64,000 nucleotides of DNA from Rathayibacter sp. VKM Ac-2857 (GCF_013205025.1 NZ_JABMLE010000002.1:514353-578352); one strand, 5' to 3'. Shown: positions 15,964-26,587, counted from the first letter of the stretch. Made by a program: numbers and translations. The notes: generated from the letters alone by a model not told the origin.

Positions 15964-17575
15964 GACCGTGTCGCCGCCGGAGAGCGGAGCCGCCGCCCCC
16001 GAGCGGATCGTCCTGCTCGGCTACGGGCCGGTGGGCGCGCGCTTCGTCGAGGAGCTGCTGCCGGCCGTCCGTGCCGGGTCGGTCGCGCTGACCGTGGTCG
16101 GCGCGGAATCCGCCGACGCCTACAACCGCGTGCTGCTGGCCGAGTACGCCGTCGGGCGGGCGACCCGCGAGCGGCTCGACCTCGGCGACCGCGCCACGGC
16201 CGAGGCGGCCGGAGTCGTCTTCCGCCTCGGTGCCGCCGCCGTCGGCCTCGACCGCGCGCGCGGGGTCGTCCGCCTGCACGACGACGAGCGCCTCCCCTAC
16301 GACCGCCTGGTCTTCGCGACCGGCGCCCGGGCGAACGTGCCGACCCTCGCCGGGATGGAGCGCTCGCGGCGCGACCGGCGGGTGCGCTCGGCACTGCCCG
16401 CGACGCTCGACCAGGGTGCGAGCCCGCTGCCCGAGCGCGTGGTCGCGCTGCGCGACCTCGACGACGCGCACGTCGTACTCGACGCGGTGCGCGCCCGCTC
16501 CCGCATCGTGGTGCTCGGCGCCGGAGTGCTCGGGGTCGAGTTCGCGCTCGCCGCCGCCGAGCAGGGCGCCGACGTCGTGGTCGTCTACCACGGCGACATC
16601 CCGATGGGGCGGAACCTCGATCACGGCGGCGGGCGGATGCTCGCCGCGGCCGCCCGCACCTCCGGCGTCGACATGGTGTCGCACGCCCGCTCCGAGAGCA
16701 TCCTGCTCGCCCACGACGACCTCGGCCGCGCGCACTTCCAGGCGCTGGTCTGCGCGGACGGCAAGCAGATCGAGGGCGACCTGCTCGTGCTGTCCTGCGG
16801 CGTCGGGGCGCGCACCGAGCTCGCGGCGAGCGCCGACCTCGCGGTCTCGACCGGGATCCTGGTCGACGAGCACCAGCGCAGCTGGACGGATCCGCGCGTC
16901 TTCGCGATCGGCGACTGCGCCCACGTCGCGACCCGCGGCTCGGCGCTGCCGGACGGGCGCGTGCCCGGCGGGCCGAGCGGCCTGATCGGCCCGGGCTGGC
17001 AGCAGGCCGACCGCCTCGCGGCCCGCATCACGGCGGAGGCGGCGGGCCGCCACGCCGACGAGCGCGTGCCGGCCGCGCGCCCCGCCGTGGTGATGCTGAA
17101 GGCCGAGGGCGTCGACCTGGTGGCGGGCGGCGATCCGACGGCCGAGCCCTGGGACGCCTGCGACGGCGCCCCGCACCCCGAGGTGACCGTCTGGGCGGAT
17201 CCCGCCCGGGGCGGCTACGCCAAGCTCGTCACGGTCGGCGGAGTGCTGCGCGGCTTCGTCTCGGTCGGCCTGCCGCGGGTCGGCGCCGAGCTGACGCTGC
17301 TGTTCGAGCGCGGCTCCGAGCTGCCGGCCGACCGCTCGAGCCTGCTGCGGCTCGACGCTCCGGACGCGGGTGCGGCGCCGACCGGCGACCCGTTCGCTCC
17401 GGACGCGACGGTCTGCTGGTGCAACGGCGTCTCGGCCGGCACGATCGCGGAGGCGGCCGCCGCGGGCCACGACACGGTCGCCTGCATCGGCTCGGCCACC
17501 CGCGCCGGCACCGGCTGCGGCGGCTGCACGGGCCGGATCGCGGAGCTGCTGGCCCGCACGGCCGTCCCGGCCTGA
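15956..17575 (+). CDS. FAD-dependent electron-transfer subunit of assimilatory nitrate reductase (NasB/NirB-like)
   Basis: A 539-residue protein homologous to the N-terminal half of NirB. An FAD-binding Rossmann fold (RIVLLGYGPVGARFVEEL) comes first, then a pyridine-nucleotide fold (RIVVLGAGVLGVEFALAAAEQG) and FAIGDCAHV. A C-terminal BFD-like [2Fe-2S] domain has C487, C489, C521 and C524. It lacks the siroheme domain, so it is taken as the NAD(P)H-oxidising partner of the upstream nitrate reductase, not a nitrite reductase. Start ATG 15956 overlaps the preceding gene. It is last in the nirD-narK-nitrate reductase operon. Confidence 0.9.
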   Translation: MSETVSPPESGAAAPERIVLLGYGPVGARFVEELLPAVRAGSVALTVVGAESADAYNRVLLAEYAVGRATRERLDLGDRATAEAAGVVFRLGAAAVGLDRARGVVRLHDDERLPYDRLVFATGARANVPTLAGMERSRRDRRVRSALPATLDQGASPLPERVVALRDLDDAHVVLDAVRARSRIVVLGAGVLGVEFALAAAEQGADVVVVYHGDIPMGRNLDHGGGRMLAAAARTSGVDMVSHARSESILLAHDDLGRAHFQALVCADGKQIEGDLLVLSCGVGARTELAASADLAVSTGILVDEHQRSWTDPRVFAIGDCAHVATRGSALPDGRVPGGPSGLIGPGWQQADRLAARITAEAAGRHADERVPAARPAVVMLKAEGVDLVAGGDPTAEPWDACDGAPHPEVTVWADPARGGYAKLVTVGGVLRGFVSVGLPRVGAELTLLFERGSELPADRSSLLRLDAPDAGAAPTGDPFAPDATVCWCNGVSAGTIAEAAAAGHDTVACIGSATRAGTGCGGCTGRIAELLARTAVPA

Positions 17576-18012
17576 GAGCGGGCGACGGCGCCGCCCCGCC
17601 GTGTGCGGATTCTGCTGCCTCCGACGTCGCGGACCAGCAGAGATCGTCCGACGGGCTCGACCCCGAGGCGCCCAGGCGGTCGCGTCCAGCGCTTCCGCGA
17701 GGCGCCGCGTCACTCGCCGCGCAACGCGGGAGGACGTCCGCGAGCGGACCCGAACCGGGCGCCGGAGGCTGTGCAGAACCCGTTGCCCGTCGTCTCGCCC
17801 GCTGCGCCCCGCACGAGCGGACCCGAACGGGGCATCGGCAGAGGTGCAGGCCCCCGTGCGCGTCCAGTGGCCACGAAGGCGACGACCCGGAGCGCCTCCT
17901 CGACGCGGGCCGGCGCCCCGACCTGTGACCCGTTCGCCACTTTCTGCTGCTTCGGCCCCCGCATTCCAGCAGAGAGTGCCGAACGGATCACCGATACCTG
18001 AGGCTCGCGGGC
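17576..18012. repeat. Non-coding spacer with decayed short repeats
   Basis: This 437-bp convergent gap shows no credible gene. It contains degenerate copies of the motif family at 5668-6042: GCGAGCGGACCCGAACCGGG near 17739, CGAGCGGACCCGAACGGGGC near 17815, and GCGCGTCCAGTGG near 17860. The order resembles a partial unit of the same family. No clear terminator with a T tract was found here. Confidence 0.45.
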
Positions 18013-18456
18013 TCAGTCGGTCGCGTCCAGCGCCTCCGCGAGGCGCCGCGTCACCGCGCGCAGCTCGAGCTCGGCGCCGCGGACGCGCTCCTCGAGCTCC
18101 GCCGTCCGCGACTCGCCGGCGGTGAGCAGCGGCGGCGTGACGGCCAGCGACTCCTGGGCCTCTTGGCGGAACTCCGCGGCGGCGGCCCGGTCCTCGTCGA
18201 GCGCCGAGCGCAGCCCGGCCGTCTCCTCGCGCAGCGCCGCCGTCTCGGCGCGCACCGCCGCGAGCTCGTCCCGCAGCCCCGCGAGCTCGCCGCGGACGCC
18301 GGCGACCTCCTCGCGCACCTCCTCGGTCCGCAGCCGCGCCTGCTCGAAGTACGGCGCGACCAGCCGGTGCATCGCCTCGCGCAGTGCGACGCCGCCCCGG
18401 CCGAAGCGGGTCGGTGCGGAGGCGGGGTCGGCCTTGAAGTCGTGGTCGTCGGTCAT
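18013..18456 (-). CDS. Small coiled-coil protein linked to glycosyltransferases
   Basis: A 147-residue hypothetical protein. The first ~45 residues include RFGRGGVALREAMHRLVAPYF. Residues ~45-110 form heptad-like repeats (EEVAGVRGELAGLRDELAAV, then AETAALREETAGLRSAL), a strong coiled-coil prediction. A second coil lies near the C-terminus (TAELEERVRGAELELRAVTR). No signal peptide or membrane segment is visible. Its ATG overlaps the upstream glycosyltransferase stop as ATGA, so it belongs to the same operon. Such coils often scaffold polysaccharide enzymes, but that is inference; the function is unknown. Confidence 0.8.
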   Translation of the reverse strand: MTDDHDFKADPASAPTRFGRGGVALREAMHRLVAPYFEQARLRTEEVREEVAGVRGELAGLRDELAAVRAETAALREETAGLRSALDEDRAAAAEFRQEAQESLAVTPPLLTAGESRTAELEERVRGAELELRAVTRRLAEALDATD

Positions 18457-19727
18457 TCGTCGTCCCGTCCGGAGAAGCGGCGGTGGAGCACGTCCATCGC
18501 GCGGTGGTCCTTGTCCATGATCTCGGCCTCGAGGGCCGTGTCGGCCGCGCGCTCGGCGAGGCCCGGCCGCGAGCGGCGCTCCAGCGACTGCTCGAGCAGC
18601 TCGATCGAGCGCTCGAAGGAGAGCGGTCCTCGGGCCGCCGCGCGCCCCCGGCGACCGAGAGCCTCCAGGTCGGCCGCGCCCGTCACCACGTCGCTCATCG
18701 CCGCGAGCAGCGCGGGCACCGAGCGTCGGATCTTGATGCAGTCGACGCCGTCGACGAGGAACTCGGCGACTCCGCTCGCGGCGGTCACGATCGGCACGCA
18801 GCCGGCCGCGGCCGCCTCCACCGGGGCGACGCCGAACGGCTCGCCCGCCCAGGTGGGGAAGAGGAAGGCGTCGGCGCGGCGGTGCGCGGCCAGCACCTCG
18901 TCGCGGGGGCGCGCGCCGTGGAAGGTCACGACGCCGTCGAGCCCGGCCGCCTCGGCCCGGGCGCGGTAGCCGTCCACGTCGCCGTCGCCGTAGAGGTCGA
19001 CCCGGAAGTCGCGGGTCCGCTCCGCGAGCGCGGCCGACGCCTCGAGCACGAGGTCGACGCCCTTGTGCTCGCCGAGCGAGGCCGCGAAGGTGAAGCGCGT
19101 GACGCCGCCCTCGCGGTAGCTCCGCAGGCCGTCGTCGGCGGGCACGACGACACCGCGCCCGATCACCTCGACGTCGCCGAGCTGCAGCCCGCCCGCCTCG
19201 ATCGACTCGACGAGCGAACGGCTGACGGCCACGATCTCGCCGCGGTCGAAGTGGTCCGGCTCGTCCGCTCCGTAGACCGACAGCACCTTGGCGGGCAGCC
19301 CGTCGACGAGCGCGTTCGGCGTCCGGTCGCCGAGGTTCCACATCCAGCCCGCCTCGACGCGGCGCAGCAGATCGACGAGCGCGAGCCCGCCGAGGCCCAG
19401 CAGATTGAAGGCGACGACGTGCGTCGGGGCGAAGTCGCGCAGCTCCTCGAGCAGGATCCGGGTGTTCTCGAACCGCGACACCGCGCTCTCGTGGTGCATC
19501 AGCTGGGCGATCTCGCCGCCGGTCTGCGGCAGCGGGAAGTAGGTGCGCAGGCTCAGTGTGCGGTGCACCTCGACGGCGGACGGCTCCGGCGGCAGGTAGG
19601 TCGGTGTGGTCAGCACCCGCACGTCGTGGCCTCGCGCGGCCATCGCCTCGGCGACGCGGGCGCAGGTCATCTCGTAGCCGCCGAGCACCTGCGGCGGGTA
19701 GAGGTTGCTGAGGAAGAGGAGTCTCAC
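18453..19727 (-). CDS. Glycosyltransferase family 4 protein
   Basis: A 424-residue GT-B fold glycosyltransferase. The N-terminal acceptor half has LLFLSNLYPPQVLGGYEMTCARVAEAMAARGH cut here to its signature LYPPQVLGGYE. The C-terminal nucleotide-sugar half has FTFAASLGEHKGVDLVLEA, the loop GARPRDEVLAAHRRADAFLFPT and the GT4 E-x7-E motif within EPFGVAPVEAAAAG. The donor and acceptor are unknown. It sits between a DDD-type glycosyltransferase (upstream, ATGA overlap) and a coiled-coil protein (downstream, ATGA overlap). That arrangement suggests a small cell-surface glycan operon. Confidence 0.9.
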   Translation of the reverse strand: MRLLFLSNLYPPQVLGGYEMTCARVAEAMAARGHDVRVLTTPTYLPPEPSAVEVHRTLSLRTYFPLPQTGGEIAQLMHHESAVSRFENTRILLEELRDFAPTHVVAFNLLGLGGLALVDLLRRVEAGWMWNLGDRTPNALVDGLPAKVLSVYGADEPDHFDRGEIVAVSRSLVESIEAGGLQLGDVEVIGRGVVVPADDGLRSYREGGVTRFTFAASLGEHKGVDLVLEASAALAERTRDFRVDLYGDGDVDGYRARAEAAGLDGVVTFHGARPRDEVLAAHRRADAFLFPTWAGEPFGVAPVEAAAAGCVPIVTAASGVAEFLVDGVDCIKIRRSVPALLAAMSDVVTGAADLEALGRRGRAAARGPLSFERSIELLEQSLERRSRPGLAERAADTALEAEIMDKDHRAMDVLHRRFSGRDDE

Positions 19728-20755
19728 GCGGTCGCCCCCTGACGGTCGGCGTCCGCGGCGATGCGGGCGGTGACCTCGGGCGTGTAGCTCGCCCCGACCT
19801 GGCGGTCGTTGCCGCCGTCCCAGTAGTTGACGAGGTACAGGCCGGTCTGCTGCGTGCGCGGCACGAACGGGAAGAGCTCGGCGGCCGGCTCGATCTGCGC
19901 GACGCGGTAGCCCGCGTCGACCGCGCGCACGTGCAGCCAGATGTCGTCGGCGTCGGGAGCGACCTCGCGGAAGGCGTCGCCGTGCCCCGCGATCGCGACC
20001 ATCAGCTCGCTCGGGAAGAGCTGCCCGGAGACCGACGTGCCGAAGACGTCGTAGCCCGCCCGGGTGTCCGCGACGGGCGGCCAGCTCGTGTACGGAGCGA
20101 CGCCGCCGTCCGCGACGAGCACCCGGTGCGCGCGATAGCAGAGCACCGTCTCGCCCGGGTAGCGCGAGCGGGCGTCGAGCAGGCCCCGGAGCCAGGTGCG
20201 CGGGTAGACGATGTCATCGTCGGAGGTGACCAGGTCGCGCTCCCCCGCGCGCCCGGAGAGCAGGTGCGGGTAGTACTTGGTGTGCACGCGGTAGCCGTCG
20301 ACCAGCCTGATCTCGAGGCCGCGGCGGCGCAGGCGCTCGAGGCTCGCGGGCAGCGCGGCGAACAGCGCCGGGTCGTCGAGCCAGAGCACGAGCCGGGCCG
20401 GGCGGACGGATCCGCGAGCGATCGACTCGATCGCGACGTGCACGCGCCGGATCCGCTCGCCGTGGGTGGTCATCGTGACGACGACCTCGCCGGCCGGGTC
20501 GACGACGGGGCGGCGGGAGACGCGGTTCGCGAGGTCGAGGCCGAGCAGCTCGCGGCGGAAGGCGAGCGAGCGCGGGTGGTCGATCGGACGGGCGGCGACG
20601 GCCGCGGCGCGGCGCTCGCGGAGGCTCTGCGGCGCGGATCGGGCGCGGCGCGCGAGGCGGAGCAGGCGGGTGCGCGGGCGGAGCCGGGCCCCCAGCGCGG
20701 CGAGGCGCGTGCGGGGCCGGAGACGTCGGCCGAGCGCGGCGAGGGCGGAGTGCAT
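19724..20755 (-). CDS. Putative glycosyltransferase (GT-A type, DxD motif)
   Basis: A 343-residue protein. A basic N-terminus contains an internal duplication of RLRPRTRL (residues ~11-32). The catalytic-like part begins at VVVTMTTHGERIRRVHVAIE, followed by RLVLWLDDPALF and the acidic motif TSDDDIVYP, a candidate nucleotide-sugar/metal site. GYRVAQIEP and YLVNYWDGGNDRQ mark the C-terminal part. This resembles uncharacterised glycosyltransferases near surface-polysaccharide genes; substrate unknown. ATG 20755 was chosen because the longer open frame is low-complexity. It is first of a three-gene ATGA-coupled operon. Confidence 0.75.
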   Translation of the reverse strand: MHSALAALGRRLRPRTRLAALGARLRPRTRLLRLARRARSAPQSLRERRAAAVAARPIDHPRSLAFRRELLGLDLANRVSRRPVVDPAGEVVVTMTTHGERIRRVHVAIESIARGSVRPARLVLWLDDPALFAALPASLERLRRRGLEIRLVDGYRVHTKYYPHLLSGRAGERDLVTSDDDIVYPRTWLRGLLDARSRYPGETVLCYRAHRVLVADGGVAPYTSWPPVADTRAGYDVFGTSVSGQLFPSELMVAIAGHGDAFREVAPDADDIWLHVRAVDAGYRVAQIEPAAELFPFVPRTQQTGLYLVNYWDGGNDRQVGASYTPEVTARIAADADRQGATA

Positions 20756-20795
20756 CGATCCAGGATAGCCAGGCGCCCCTGGACGCCCGGTGGTC

Positions 20796-21476
20796 TCAGC
20801 GGCCGCCGACGACCGCGTAGGCCCGCACCGGGAAGGTGCCGAAGCCGCGCACCTTGGGCGGCACCGCGGTGAAGCAGGCGCCCGTGGCGGGGAGCTGCTC
20901 GAGGCCGGTGAGGTGCTCGACGACGTGCACTCCCGCGGCGAGGAGCAGGCTGTGGGCGGGCCGCTCGCCGGCACCCTCGACGTCGTCGATGTTGAGCGAG
21001 TCGATCCCGACGAGCACCGCGCCGCCGGCGATCAGCGCCTCGGCACCGCCGGCCGTGAGGAAGGGCGCGCCGCTCGCGTACCCGGGCGTGGCGAAGTGCG
21101 CGTCCCAGCCGGTCGAGAGCAGCACGGCGGCGCCGGAGACGTCGAGGCCGTCGAACGCCGTGCCGTCGATCCCGCGCTCCGCGGCCCGGCGCGCGTCGAC
21201 CACGACGGCGGGGAGGTCGACGAGCGTCTCGAGGTCGAGCCCGGCCAGGTCGGTGCCGCCCTCGTAGCGGTGGAACGGGCTGTCGAGGTAGGTGCCGGTG
21301 TTGCCGATCATCTCGATGACGTCCAGCGCGAACTCGGTGCCCGGCGCGTACGCGGCGCGCGAGGCCTCGCGGGTGAGGTGCGGCCGGATCCGCGGGGCCG
21401 GCAGACCGGGGTAGGTCACCAGTCCGTCCGCGACGGTGTAGCTGAGATCGACGATGCGGCGCGCGGAGGAGGTCAT
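20796..21476 (-). CDS. Cyclase-family protein (KynB-like fold) with altered metal-ligand motif
   Basis: A 226-residue protein of the cyclase/arylformamidase-like family (IVDLSYTVADGLVTYPGLP at the N-terminus). The family metal motif H-x-G-T-H-x-D-x-P-x-H is here N59-T-G-T-Y63-L-D65-S-P-F-H69. The first two histidines are therefore replaced while Asp and the last His remain. The C-terminal PPKVRGFGTFPVRAYAVV is typical. I recognise this NTGTYLD variant as a recurrent subgroup, so it need not be inactive. Substrate unknown. It lies downstream of metB on the same strand but is separated by a hairpin. Confidence 0.8.
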   Translation of the reverse strand: MTSSARRIVDLSYTVADGLVTYPGLPAPRIRPHLTREASRAAYAPGTEFALDVIEMIGNTGTYLDSPFHRYEGGTDLAGLDLETLVDLPAVVVDARRAAERGIDGTAFDGLDVSGAAVLLSTGWDAHFATPGYASGAPFLTAGGAEALIAGGAVLVGIDSLNIDDVEGAGERPAHSLLLAAGVHVVEHLTGLEQLPATGACFTAVPPKVRGFGTFPVRAYAVVGGR

Positions 21477-21533
21477 GCCTCTGATCCTGGCAGTGGCAGG
21501 ATCACCGCGTCCCACGAAGAACTGCCACGGGCC

Positions 21534-21567
21534 GCCGGAGGAGCGCCAGTCCGCACGCTCCTCCGGC
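21534..21567 (-). terminator. Hairpin terminator of cbs-metB
   Basis: The 12-bp arms at 21534-21545 (GCCGGAGGAGCG) and 21556-21567 (CGCTCCTCCGGC) pair perfectly around a 10-nt loop. The hairpin starts 7 bp past the metB stop. There is no T tract, so it may act as an mRNA 3' stabiliser or an intrinsic terminator of the GC-rich type. Confidence 0.6.
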
Positions 21568-21574
21568 ACCGCCG

Positions 21575-22726
21575 CTACTTCTTCGGCAGGGCCGCCGCGA
21601 GGTCCGCGATCAGGTCGCTCGGGTCCTCGATGCCGACGGAGAGCCGCACCAGCGACTCCGACACCTCGAGCGGCGTGCCCTTCACGGACGCGTGGGTCAT
21701 CTCGCTCGGGTAGCCGATCAGCGACTCCACGCCGCCCAGCGACTCCGCCAGCTGGAACAGCTCGGTCGACTCCGCGAACTTCCGCGCCGCGCGCGGGGTC
21801 GCCAGCTCGACCGACAGCATGCCGCCGAAGCCCGACATCTGGCGCTTCGCCAGCTCGTGGCCCGGGTGGGTGGGCAGGCCGGGGTAGTGCACGGCCGTGA
21901 CGGCGGAGTGCTCGGCGAGGAACTCGGCGACCGCCTGCGCGTTCTTCGAGTGCCGCTCCATCCGGATCGCGAGCGTCTTGATGCCGCGCACGGTCAGCCA
22001 GGCGTCCATCGGTCCCGAGATCGCGCCGACCGCGAACTGCAGGAAGGCGACCTTCTCCGCGAGCGGGCCCGAGCGCAGCGCGAGCGCCCCGCCGACCACG
22101 TCCGAGTGCCCGCCGAGGTACTTCGTCGTCGAGTGCACGACCACGTCGGCGCCGAGCGCGAGCGGCTGCTGCAGCGCCGAGGACGCGAAGGTGTTGTCGA
22201 CGACCACGATCAGGTCGTGCGCGTGGGCCAGGTCGGCCAGCTCCGCGATGTCGCTGATGGTCATCAGCGGGTTCGACGGCGTCTCGACCCAGAGCATCTT
22301 GGTCTCGCCGGGGCGGATCGCGTGCTGCACCTCGCGCAGGTTCGACATGTCGACGGCGGTGTTGGTGATGCCCCAGGCCGCGTGCACCCGGTCGATCAGG
22401 CGGTGGCTTCCGCCGTAGGCGTCGTTGCCGAGCACGATGTGGTCGCCGGGGGCGAGCGCCGCGCGGATCAGCGTGTCCTCGGCGGCGAGGCCGGAGGAGA
22501 ACGAGTAGGCGACGTCGGCGCCCTCGAGCGAGGCGATCAGCTCCTGCAGCGAGTCGCGGGTCGGGTTCGCCGAGCGGGCGTACTCGTAGCCGCCGCGGAA
22601 GCCGCCGATCCCGTCCTGGACGAAGGTCGACGTCATGTAGACGGGCGGGACGACGGCGCCGGTGGTCGGGTCGAACTCCTGACCGGCGTGGATGGCGCGG
22701 GTGTCGAAGTGCTGCTTCTTGGGCAT
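21575..22726 (-). CDS. metB: Cystathionine gamma-synthase / gamma-lyase type PLP enzyme
   Basis: A 383-residue Cys/Met-metabolism PLP enzyme. It has GGYEYARSANPTRDSLQ, SFSSGLAAEDTLI, LWVETPSNPLM, VVDNTFASS and the PLP lysine K202 in HSTTKYLGGHSDVVGG. It would join an activated homoserine with cysteine to form cystathionine, or cleave cystathionine; sequence alone does not separate gamma-synthase from gamma-lyase. It is preceded on the same strand by cbs with a 54-bp gap, so both form a transsulfuration operon. In that context reverse transsulfuration (lyase) is as plausible as methionine synthesis. Confidence 0.9.
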   Translation of the reverse strand: MPKKQHFDTRAIHAGQEFDPTTGAVVPPVYMTSTFVQDGIGGFRGGYEYARSANPTRDSLQELIASLEGADVAYSFSSGLAAEDTLIRAALAPGDHIVLGNDAYGGSHRLIDRVHAAWGITNTAVDMSNLREVQHAIRPGETKMLWVETPSNPLMTISDIAELADLAHAHDLIVVVDNTFASSALQQPLALGADVVVHSTTKYLGGHSDVVGGALALRSGPLAEKVAFLQFAVGAISGPMDAWLTVRGIKTLAIRMERHSKNAQAVAEFLAEHSAVTAVHYPGLPTHPGHELAKRQMSGFGGMLSVELATPRAARKFAESTELFQLAESLGGVESLIGYPSEMTHASVKGTPLEVSESLVRLSVGIEDPSDLIADLAAALPKK

Positions 22727-22780
22727 GATCGCGGGGCTTTCCTGGTCGAGGGGGTGGAGAAGAAGGGGAGAGGGCGGCGC

Positions 22781-24202
<1,422 letters not shown>

Positions 24203-24360
24203 GCGGCCAGCGTATCAACCGCGGATCGGCGGATGACGGGGGTCGCCGAGACGCTCGCGGGCGGCTCCCGCGCGGCCCGCGAGGGAGTGACTCGGCGCAG
24301 AGGAGTGCCCTATCGTGGGGGTCCTCGCGTCACCGCCGACCGGAACGGACAACACCTGCA

Positions 24361-25605
24361 ATGACCCCTCCGATCACCGCCACGACGCGGGGTCCGGCCG
24401 ATGCACGCCTGCTCAGACTGCTCGGCCCCGCCATGGTCGCCGGAGTCGCCTACCTCGATCCGGGCAATGTCGCCAGCAATATGACGGCAGGCGCCCGCTT
24501 CGGCTACCTGCTCGTCTGGGTGGTCGTCCTCGGGAACCTGATGGCCTGGCTGATCCAGTACCTCTCGGCCAAGCTCGGCCTGATGACGGGCAAGAGCCTG
24601 CCCGAGCTGCTCGGCGAGCGCCTCCGCGGCCGCTGGGGCCGCCGCGCCTACTGGCTGCAGGCCGAGACGGTCGCGATCGCCACCGACCTCGCCGAGGTCA
24701 TCGGCGGGGCGATCGCGCTGAACCTGCTGTTCGGGCTGCCGCTGCTCGCGGGCGGACTCGTCACCGGGGCCGTCTCGCTGGTGCTCCTGGTGATCCAGAC
24801 CCGCGGCGGGGCGCAGCCGTTCGAGCGCGTGATCACGGCGCTGATGGTCGTCATCGCGGTCGGCTTCACCGTGGGCGTCGTCGTCGATCCGCCGGACGCG
24901 GGCGCGGCCGCCGCCGGGCTCCTCCCCCGCTTCGACGGCTCGGAGTCGGTGCTCCTCGCCGCGTCGATCCTCGGCGCGACCGTGATGCCGCACGCGATCT
25001 ACGCGCACTCCGCCCTCGCGCGGGACCGCTTCGGCCGCGTCGACGGAGTATCCGCCCGCCGGAGGATCCTCACGGCCACCCGGATCGACGTCACCGTCGC
25101 CCTCGCGATCGCCGGCACCGTGAACCTCGCGATCCTCCTGCTCGCCGCGCACTCGCTCTCCGGCGTCGCCGCCACCGACAGCTTGGAGGGTGCGCACGCC
25201 GCGATCGGCGCAGCACTCGGTCCGGTCGTCGCGACGCTCTTCGCGGTCGGCCTCCTCGCCTCCGGACTCGCCTCGACCTCGGTCGGCGCCTACGCCGGCG
25301 CGGAGATCATGCACGGGCTGCTGAACCTGCGGGTGCCGCTCGTCGCCCGCCGCCTCGTGACACTGATCCCGGCGCTGATCGTGCTCGGGATCGGCTTCGA
25401 CCCGACCCGCGCGCTCGTGCTGAGCCAGGTCGTGCTCTCGTTCGGCATCCCGTTCGCGCTCGTGCCGCTCGTCGCCCTCACCCGGAACCGCACCCTGATG
25501 GGCGACCAGGCGAACCGCTGGTTCACCACCCTCGGCGCGATCCTCGCCGCCCTCTTCCTCATCGTCCTCAACGGCCTGCTCCTCTGGCTGACCTTCACCG
25601 GCTGA
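24361..25605 (+). CDS. mntH: Nramp-family manganese/iron transporter MntH
   Basis: A proton-coupled divalent metal transporter in the cytoplasmic membrane (414 residues, about 11 membrane segments). The family metal-site motifs are present: DPGN in VAYLDPGNVASNM (segment 1) and MPH in GATVMPHAIYAHSAL (segment 6). AETVAIATDLAEVIGGAIAL corresponds to segment 3. The ATG is at 24361; only a weak ribosome-binding site is visible. Manganese uptake would fit the need of the class Ib reductase elsewhere in the window, but no MntR box was identified. Confidence 0.93.
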   Translation: MTPPITATTRGPADARLLRLLGPAMVAGVAYLDPGNVASNMTAGARFGYLLVWVVVLGNLMAWLIQYLSAKLGLMTGKSLPELLGERLRGRWGRRAYWLQAETVAIATDLAEVIGGAIALNLLFGLPLLAGGLVTGAVSLVLLVIQTRGGAQPFERVITALMVVIAVGFTVGVVVDPPDAGAAAAGLLPRFDGSESVLLAASILGATVMPHAIYAHSALARDRFGRVDGVSARRRILTATRIDVTVALAIAGTVNLAILLLAAHSLSGVAATDSLEGAHAAIGAALGPVVATLFAVGLLASGLASTSVGAYAGAEIMHGLLNLRVPLVARRLVTLIPALIVLGIGFDPTRALVLSQVVLSFGIPFALVPLVALTRNRTLMGDQANRWFTTLGAILAALFLIVLNGLLLWLTFTG

Positions 25606-25957
25606 CCCCGGCGCTGCATGCTCACCGGCCGACCCGCAGGCGCCGCATGCTGGTCGAGTAGCCCCGGAGGGGCGTATCGAGACCCACCCGCTGCAGAACG
25701 GCGGATCTCGATACGCCCTCTGCGAGGGCTACTCGATCAACATGAAGAGACGCCCTCTGCGAGCGCGGCTCGATCACCATGCAGGCGGATCATGCTGGTC
25801 GAGTAGCCCGCAGGGCGTATCGAGACCCGCCCCCGCCAGCACTCCCACCCCGCATTGATCCGATCCGGAGCCTCGCTCGTTATCCTCTGAGAGCGCCTCT
25901 CAGGCGTCTGCGCCCTCCCCGGCGCGCCACCCCGCGATCAGAACGAGAGACGCCACC
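25606..25957. repeat. Palindromic REP-like elements between mntH and the DUF3105 gene
   Basis: This 352-bp gap holds one short inverted pair (25646-25744), starting CATGCTGGTCGAGTAG and ending CTACTCGATCAACATG with only a ~35-bp spacer. A single half-element lies at 25791-25829, and a degenerate piece at 25751-25780. The last ~100 bp carries the promoter of the following gene; I see no other feature. Confidence 0.8.
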
Positions 25958-26587
25958 GTGCCCAAAGACACGATGTCCGCCAAGAACCGCGCCCGCCAGG
26001 ACAAGGTCGAGGCCTACAAGCGCGAGCAGGCCAAGCGCAAGCGCAGCGGCCGGATCTGGATCTGGTCGCTCTCGGCCCTCGCCGTCGTCGCGATCGGCGG
26101 CATCGTCGCGGTCACCGTCCTCGGCAACCAGCAGATCGTCGAGGCCCGGCAGATCGACGGCCTGCAGACCTTCGAGAACGACGCGACCCACGTCGCCGGC
26201 CCCGTCGAGTACGAGCAGACGCCCCCCGCGGGCGGCCCGCACAACGCCGTCTGGATGAACTGCGGCGTCTACAACGAGCCCGTCCCGAACGAGAACGCCG
26301 TGCACGACCTCGAGCACGGCGCCGTCTGGGCGACCTACGACCCGTCGCTCCCGCAGAGCGAGGTCGACGCCCTGATCGCCGCGATGCCCGAGACCTACGC
26401 GGTCGTCTCGCCCTACGAGGGCCTCGAGTCGCCGATCGTGCTCAGCGCCTGGGACGCCCAGGTCGCCATCGACTCCCCCGAGGACCCGCGCATCGACGCG
26501 TTCATCGAGCGCTTCTGGCAGGCCTCGACCGCGCCCGAGCCCGGTGCCCCGTGCACCGGAGGCATCGATGCGCCCGGCAAGCAGTAG
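25958..26587 (+). CDS. DUF3105 membrane-anchored protein
   Basis: A 209-residue protein. A basic N-terminus (SAKNRARQDKVEAYKREQAK) is followed by one membrane segment (~residues 34-56). The extracytoplasmic part has the DUF3105 signature: YEQTPPAGGPHNAVWMNCGVY and AVHDLEHGAVWATYDP. Conserved His and Cys residues suggest metal or redox chemistry, but the family function is unknown. The start is GTG 25958, with GAACGAGAGA upstream; ATG 25973 is the alternative. It overlaps the DUF305 gene by 20 bp. DUF3105/DUF305 pairs recur in Actinobacteria. Confidence 0.88.
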   Translation: MPKDTMSAKNRARQDKVEAYKREQAKRKRSGRIWIWSLSALAVVAIGGIVAVTVLGNQQIVEARQIDGLQTFENDATHVAGPVEYEQTPPAGGPHNAVWMNCGVYNEPVPNENAVHDLEHGAVWATYDPSLPQSEVDALIAAMPETYAVVSPYEGLESPIVLSAWDAQVAIDSPEDPRIDAFIERFWQASTAPEPGAPCTGGIDAPGKQ

